A program made the translations under genes and the position numbers. Below the pieces are notes generated by a model, which had not been told where the DNA came from, searched no databases, and saw only the letters and a list, made by a program, of their open reading frames with translations. Below are positions 40,401 to 49,400 of a stretch of 63,337 nucleotides of DNA, one piece after another. Position 1 is the first letter of the stretch. Every line of letters begins with the position of its first letter. Source of the DNA: Saccoglossus kowalevskii (lineage: Eukaryota; Hemichordata; Enteropneusta; Harrimaniidae); the NCBI RefSeq assembly GCF_000003605.2, contig NW_003129359.1:464928-528264 (forward strand), in the 5' to 3' direction.

Positions 40401-43400
40401 AGGGCTATAAAACCTATTTCCTGCTATAACTGTCCATTACCAGGGACTCTGAGATCACGTGGTGCGTTGGCAATTCAATTTCCTTTAACGTTGTAGGCCT
40501 GCTAATTTGCTTCTCAAAAGCTGACTACGTCAACGATGATTTCTCTCTATATATTCCTATCCATAGTTCAATGGACACCGATTTGGCTGCTTATGCCACT
40601 TTAGTTTTGGACACTTTGCCGACAAGCGTCGTGGTCGGTGATGGAGAAGTCTACTCTAGTTTAAAACTACAGGTGAGTTCTTGTTTCAGCATCCGCCGCA
40701 TGTAAATACACACCTATTTGTACGCACGCTATTTGATGTTAGCTTGCAGAACTGTTATTTGGCCCGTTACAGTGGGACTTCATTAATACCTCTTAATCAT
40801 AGCTAGCTAATAAGGCATATCGTAGCGCTATTTTTTCAGCAAGGTGTGAAACGTGTTATCAAACGCAAGTTGAAATATTAACGATAACAAGAAACAGTCA
40901 ATGCGCAATTAAAGTGTATTATTTTATAATATTTTGTTCAGTAAATATGAACGACGAACAAGCAATGTGTATTATCGACACAACTTGCAGCAATACGGCC
41001 GTATGATACCATGTAGATATATATATGCAGTCTGACAACATACGGGGTAGAACATAGATTATATAGACACAGACTAATTAACACTGTACTCGGACTACAT
41101 ACGATACTTACGACGTGAAACACATACTAACTAACGAAATTGTAGCTAGCAGGTCGTGTAGGTCATTTCATTCTGATCGTCGTAAAGCACTAATGCATAT
41201 ATTATCATAGGCAGCTAGACATCAATAGCCAAAGTTGTTATAATTTGTTTGTAACGTAATTTCACATGGAAGAAAACAAGTTACGGTGTGTTTAGTGCTC
41301 AGAATACTGTACCAAATACCGTATCGACGAAACTCGATGTAAACCTGTCATTCTAATTTCTTTCGCCAGCTATATGACATTAACTCCCGAATTATATATG
41401 GAAAAGAACAGTTAAAGAACGGCAGTCGTCACGCCGCGTCCTGTTGGATATGGAACTCATAGCGACGTATACAACGCGTGTAAAATACATAGTTTATTTA
41501 CATGTAATTCGAATACGCGCTGCGCGATGACCACCGCGCTTTAATATATATGTAGTTTAGATTGTTCTAGACGCTTTATGTAATATGTATTCATCAAAAC
41601 GTTTACGTTTTATATATCACCAATGAACATGTAACGTTGGCAATAAATTGCCAATAAAGCCCAGGGGAGTGCTTAACGAAGACTGAACATCCGACGTGAT
41701 TTATTCACGGGTTTATTACTTCATTTAACTTGATCAGAATGTAATCAAAAAATTGGCGAATTGAATGGGAAGATTGCCTACCTTGTCGTATATGTTTAAA
41801 ACAACTTGGAGGATGATTTAAGACAACAATATCAAAACTTTAACGTTGTCCCTTACTTTGGAGTTTTGAAACGCGCAAATTTGATCAGGGCTTGTGTATT
41901 TTGCTGTTCATCTTTTTGATTCAATGTGTAGTTTATCACTAATGGGTGTTCTTCTAAATTTCGATATTTTAATAATGTATAGTGTTTGCTAGTTGACAAA
42001 ATCCACTTTGTATTATCTACGTCTTATTAACTTCGCTAGGCATTAGCATTCCTGTTTAAAAATTTAAGTACTTTCAAATTTCAGATTTAAATTTACCCAT
42101 TTATATATAATCAGATCATTCAAGTCATGTCACGCACTACGTTGTGTTATTGCGGACATTTTATCAACTATAATGAAAATATATTGTACATTAAAGTTTT
42201 TATTTCCTTGGTCAGCGAAATACAAGGTGTAGTTAAATCTGAACTTAAAGTAAATTCGCTGTCACATTGCATTATCCGTGAAGAAGCTGAAACGAGTTGA
42301 GATTATTTGTGATAACAAAAGACGCTATTCACTCTGTCAATATGACATTATAAGCAGGTATGGCAAGTGACATTAAGTAGCGCTGAAAACGTTGGTGGCA
42401 TTTTACATCCACTAAAATAAGTGACTTGTCTATTATTCTCTAAATTGTCCACCCAGTTATTATTTTTTTCTCGGATTCAAATTCAAAGTATCGCCAGACA
42501 ATGCACTTCATGACTTCCGGATGTGGGTGCAACCGGAGGGCAGTACAATTCTTCATATACTCCAATTTTGGCATACGATTATTAGAATCAAATTAAAAGT
42601 ACATGTATACTTGTAAACAAGTGGGATTATGTCGAACACCATTTGTAAAAACCTGAAATTATCTGCTGATGTGACATTGATCAGAATAAAAATGGTTTGG
42701 TACATGTCAAGGATAACAATCGTCTATGTAAAATCGACACGAAAAACAATCATTCTCATCAGTAGCTTATCTGTATGTATGACAGGTCGATGACATTATC
42801 CAGCGAAATCTAAACATCTAACAATACTAAAAACTATGGCAACAAAACAAACATGTTCATCATCATCATTATATATGTATACTATTTACCATCTACACAT
42901 ACTACCGGTATGGATATGCATACACGTATTTTCACTTATGTTTTTTTTAGCTAGGAATCACAATTACTAAATATACTTAAATTATTAGTATCACTGTTAG
43001 TCTGGGCGATTAATAACACCCCACTGTTTGGCAAAACTATTTAGTTCAGATCTCGATTTTTCTAGTTAACATGAAAACGTACCTTTTGAGAAGGATCGAT
43101 ATTTCGACTCAAGGTTGTATTAAAATATATTTAATAGAGTATTGTGTGTCTTCTGTTCGTGTATGTTAGCATTGTCGTGTTTAGACTAATCAGAAACCAC
43201 ATGTAGATAACATTAAAGGGGGCGCAGAAATCTACCGAATTACATGCATTCAGTCTTATCAAATTGACTCACAATATTTACTCTAGTTTTCCCTTCGTAT
43301 TTTTTCGCGCTTTCGGTTTTACACAAGCCCACTTATTATCTGACTGTCTGATGAATATACGTTGAATTTACCCATATTCAGAATATCCAGGGTGCCACAA

Positions 43401-46400
43401 TGCGTTATCGGCTCACTAATCAATGGTTTGTACTTGTGATATTCAACGTTGTTTAAAACGTATATCAATGAATCTACCTAGAGCGAGTTAATAACCCAGG
43501 GTAGGGCCAGGGGCATATTTTGTCTCTCAATCAATCCACATTATACATGACAAAAGATGCCCCATGCTAACATCTTGACAATTCGTCCAATTTATTACTT
43601 CGTAGATTTGAAAAGGTTGATACACATAACGCAAATTGATGTACTGTGTTTACCCCCTATAGCGCAGGTTATATAAACATATTTCGATTTATCGGCTTTG
43701 ATAGCTCTAACCTTGAAATCTGGCTGATGAATTATGTAATATTCAATATTGATTTCACGTCAATTCGCTGAGCAATATATTTTGTAAGAAGACATCGAGA
43801 TCCACGAATACTGTTATTACCTTGTGTTCGTATATTCTACACCTGTAGACGACGAATACACGTATGGTGTCTTTATCGTCGTACAAAACACTCTTAACTT
43901 AATTCAATGTGTTGATCTGCCGCAGGTGAATGTTACAAACTGGCCGTTGAAATACAACCAATGGTATCTGGTATTTCTTAAAATCACTGAAGTGAAAGAT
44001 TACGTGGATACTGGTAAAGTTATCGCAGCGTCTCTCTATCAGACCGTTCATATTATACCTAAAATGCCGCCAACAACGTTGCCCCCGGTCGTTACAGGTG
44101 AGTGTGACGTCAGAGTGGATTATTTTATTGGGTTCAATTTAGACAGTAATTCATATTTCAATTCATATTCATATTTATTAAAGATAACCAGGTTGACCTT
44201 GAAGTATGCGTGGCAGACTATATCTGCACCCTAACTATGGAAATTCATATATATGGCATTATATCGTATATTAGTCGCCACTGAGAATCTATAGGATTGA
44301 CAGACTAGCGTTTTTACTACACCAGAACTATTATTCACCCAATAAACTCTTTGTATTCATGCCAATTCCACCCATCTTTTGTAAGTATTATTAGTGAAAT
44401 ACAAACTCACGAGTATAACAATAACCTTCTATTATTGCATTTGTTCGTAGATTCCCGTGATAATGGCAGTGGATATTCAACACATTTCTCAGGTACTCAT
44501 TTCCCATAGCAATTTCAATATCATTGTGTAGTGGCTCGTCAACGCACTATGTGAACATTATGATTTTGCATGCTTTATTGTAAATTTGTGTTCGCTATGT
44601 TTTGTTGCTTCGTAAGCTCCCCTTCAATGCATGATTGTTAACCAGAGTGCCTCACCCCTAGGCGACACGAAATGTTTTTTTTTCTAAATATATAATTTAA
44701 GTGGTAAAAATAAAATTCTGTTCTTTCGTTACTGATTATTTACCATATACAGCAACAGTTGTCATTGGGCGTTACGTAACACTAACTACTGTCAATTTCT
44801 AGAAGTATGACAAAATGCACATATATAGATGTTAACTTACTCCAACCTGTCATGTCTACCACAGATATCACAAATTGCACTGATTGTACAAATCACACAG
44901 AATTGACAACATTATCGGATCCGGTCGACTTCAGTACTACAATTACTGAGAACACGACAGGGACACCACCGAGTGTCACTGTAATGAACAGTTCCAGTGA
45001 CGTAACGAGTAACACAGTGGGTGGCAACGTTTCTGAAAATTTAGATTATTTCACACTTACGCGTGCAACTGTGGTGCCGTCAAACTCAACAGGATCGGTA
45101 AATGGGATGAATGCAACCACAATGACTAACGATGTCACATCTCCCATAGCAACCGAAACGTCCCCAAGCCTTGTCAGTTATAGCAGTACAACTGTGGACC
45201 AACAAACTACAGGTACCAGTACATCGTCGTTATCCGGCAGTACTGCCTTAGAATTAACAACCGACGGGCGTAGTACATCAGCGACCACAATCACAAGTAC
45301 AAATACGGTATCCTTCGACAGTTCAACGAAAACTGAAACAGGTAGTTACGGTACTTCAGTGGTAACTGATACATTAGTCACTGATTCCAGCTTAGCTTTG
45401 ACGTCTAACGTCTACGCTGTGTCTACAGTGTCTGATGATATATCAACCAGCGTACATATACAGACAAATGAACCACCAACAACAGTAAGATCGGAACGTA
45501 CCTCTAATCAGTACCCAACTACTCTACTTGGGTATGAATCAACATCGACTGAGATCAGCCCAACTTACCCAACCTCCCCAGTCACCCAGCTGGATATTTC
45601 CACGGGTTATGTAAATGACACCGGCATGACCACCGTGTCATCGGGAAATAACATTAATTCAACAGACTTTGAGAATGCTACCGAATATGTGACTTTCAAT
45701 ACGACGACAACTGCGTATAATGAGACCACAACCAGATACCCCGAGGAATACACCACAGATCGCCCGACTACAGTGTTTAACCGCAGCAATTCTACTACGG
45801 AGTTTGTTACTGATACTGGCAGTCAAATTAATACAACAAGTGATACAACGACGTTAACACAGGATCACATCACTCCAATACTTAACACAACCGATGAAAA
45901 TAATTGGACAGATATGTCAACTGAGCTGGCAGGAAGGAATACATCAATAGACTCGTCGGCAACCGAACAAACTGATATCAACACTAACATCCAAAGTAAT
46001 CAAAGTTTGAACAGCGATGTGCCAACAACGCCTGTCTTATCAACTGACCAAGTATTATCTAACTTTACTGATTGGCAATCGATTAATAACACGACTGGAG
46101 ATTCTACGTTGTCCACCAGCGATTCAATAGCTCCAACAACTGAGTCAACTTTGAATTCCACTGAACTCCGGGATTCTACAACACTGTTGACGGAAAACGC
46201 TGAATGCGTGTGCCCTGTGACGGTACAAGTAATGACTGACTGCTACGAACAGGACAACAATACGGCGGCAGGTACGTCGAGATTCTTTATTATGCTTCGT
46301 CGGTTTTCTCCAGGGAGTTGATGTGATCCATGTTTTGTGTGTTGCGCTCGTTGAATGACTATCAGACTCAGAATAGTTCATCAATATATATTCATTGAAC

Positions 46401-49400
46401 TTCAACGTGTAATGTTGCATTGAAATTAGGATTGTGGCTTACTCGGTGTTGCATCATTTGTCCGTTTTTTTTATAATGTATTATTATATAATTGCACGTA
46501 GACGTTATAACCTGTCTTAGCATAAATTGTATTGTTTTTAATGGTGCGACAAGTCTACATTGTAACATGATTGCACCTCCATATCGATAATCGTGTCACG
46601 TGTACTTATTTTAACGTATAAATACATAGATCGTATCATTTGCTTTCATTCTCGACAGGTACATTTGGATCACTCGGTAAATACGAGATAATAGCACTGC
46701 TCTCTGGGGTATCAGCACTGGTAATCATATTACTGGCTTTAATTGCAACATGTCTATATGTCGTGGTCTATCAAAGACGTCGAATACGAGATCATGATCC
46801 TCATACAGGGAATGCTGGAGATACCCTCATCAATGGAAATACAGTGTAAGTACAGTATTCCATTAAAGCGGAGGAGTCGTCACCTGCGCATGCGTCAGAT
46901 GGCCATAGCGTGTCATTGTTTACAAATAAGCGTCTACCCATGAGCCTTTGCGTTTTTAGCGTGTGTTGTTGTCGTCGCTTGGAACTCAATTCGCGTTCAA
47001 TTCATGCTGCAAGGTTATCGTAGCATTCGTTTTGAATTGTACATTTTTTGCCCAAATCAACAGCATTGAGTGGGGGAAAATAACATTCTAACAAATGTCA
47101 TTTCTTTAATAACATTGATTATATGTATTTTTTAAATGTATAGAAATCAGGAAGTGAGAGACGAATTTGACAATCCTGCAATGGAGAATTCCGACTTGTC
47201 CAGCCAGCCTAGTTTTATGTCTCGTGTAAACACCAAGACAACAAGTGATGTATATCTACCACCGCCGCCTTTTCATAATGCATATGACAACGCAGGTAAT
47301 TTTTCACAGTGCTTATCCCCCTTGACATCACGTCCACCAAATGTCAGAGTCGCGTACGGTAGGGGACTTATGCCTGTTGTAGGTATTCTAAAATGAACAC
47401 ATTCAAAATTATTTGCAAATTTGGACATAACGAAAAAAAAAGTTTTATTTTAAGCCAGTTTATCGGCGAAACAGTATGTGTGACGGGGTTTTCGCATTCT
47501 ATACTATTAGTATATTCGACAATAGCTGTGCGTGTATGTTCTGTGCCATCTGGCATTGTGACAGTAATTGCGAATTCCGGATCTCTAATTGTCACTTTCG
47601 GGTAATACCGGAGATAACGCATGGTGTATTGATATTTGCTCAATGCAGCTTGTCGCGTTATCTCCTGTATTAGCCGCGAATAACCCCTTAATACCGCTCT
47701 TGAGAAGATTGGTTTATTCTTACATTGTAGGCGATCATGATGAAGAATTAAAAGAAGATTGCAACCTAGATACTGCGTTTTCTCTTAAAGAAAGATCCCT
47801 AAATCCTGACGATGCTCTGGAAGAGATTATTCTACAAGCAGATACCACCGAAATAAGTGATGTGGTGATGGGTTCCTCTAGTTTTAAACGATATAGAGCT
47901 GTAATTGTCACATATTCGGGGGATCATAATGACGAGGAATATTTTAATAAAACGCAGTTGAACAAAGAAAACTCGGATATAACATGTGCTACAACGTCCG
48001 CTGGCATTTTTAAAGATACGAGTGGTACACATGATACTAATTCAACAAAGGCAATATTTTCACAAAACTGTGACATATCCATTTATCGCAAAATCGATGA
48101 CAATATAGACATATCCGAGTCTTGTCAAAAAAAAATCGAACCTGATGTCGTAAACCATGACACCAGTAGTAATGTTAAATCTCCAAGTGCAACTAACAGC
48201 GTCAACTGCTGTGAACATACATCTGCAAATGAAACTTCAGATACAGAAAAAGCTATTCATGAAACCGCCTTTGAGTGTAATTTGAATGTATGTGGGCATC
48301 ACCAACACCATCAGTTAGAAGCGACGGACATACGAGAGGAGGTAGAAAGTAACGACGTCACCATTACGACTTTAAATTACCCAACAATCATATCTGCGCT
48401 TGAAGAGAATTTTTCTTGCGATACGAATTTGTCACGCACGCACCCCGAGTCGAGTGCCCATGCAATGCATGAAACCAATTCTAAGAAACACGGAGATACG
48501 TATGACGACAAACATGTTATGCTGAAAGACATAAAGAATAAAGCCAGGAATTTACTTGGGAGACTACTCCATAGGAACGACGGTAGGCCTGACATAGAAA
48601 CAGACTCTGCAAATAGCCATCCAGTTTCTAGTAAGCATGACAACCTAAGTGTTCAGAGAGCAGAGGAAATTGACGATTATGCCATATATATCGACCCACT
48701 GATGGTCAGTGCGTATAAACAACAAGAACACGAAGGTGACAGTGCGTATCAATCTCGTGAAGCTCGCAGAAACAAAACTGATGTTTCTGAAGAAATCATC
48801 CACGTACATAATAGGGAAACAATGCCTTCATTCAAACCTGAAATGCATGCAAATGTACACAGTGACAAAGTCGAGTATAACGAGATTCAGACTGGTGCAG
48901 TGAGCTCTGTTGTCAAGTTTCTTGAACATAAGGGACGTGAAGAACAGCAAAATACATGGAAGGTGGGGAAAAAGAAAACATCGGTAGTCGAGGAGCCTCT
49001 TTATATAGAATTCGACCCAGCCTTGAATCCACCATATGTACCATTAGGTGGGACTGTACCAGTATACCCCGATGAAATCAACGATTCTGGTTTCATCATC
49101 ACACCAGAAGGAACAGATGATGAGATGGAAGTTGGTGACGAGAATAACCAAGCTAAAGTAAAGGTAAACTAATTTGGGACTATTAAACAATCTTAAACCT
49201 GAGAAATGCATATGTATTTACCCAACTATGTCATAATTGAAAATATTGTTTTGTTATGTTACAGGTTACCTTCATTCCAAAAGTGAAACCACCGTTGCCA
49301 GCTCCGAGAAGCATCCTACAAGAAATGTCATCTTCCGCGCTTGATTCAGTCAGGTACTTTTTCGGTGATGTCATGGAGAACAGATCGGTGTTGCCTGGAA

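Noticed and set aside
44807-44864. ATG at 44807 as the start of a separate mucin gene
   Set aside because: The phase-1 acceptor TCTACCACAG at 44864 joins exon 19 in frame, and no signal peptide follows the ATG.
47589-47730. Upstream extension of the tail ORF as a separate gene
   Set aside because: TTACATTGTAG at 47730 is a phase-1 acceptor matching the exon 22 donor; the upstream part is intron.
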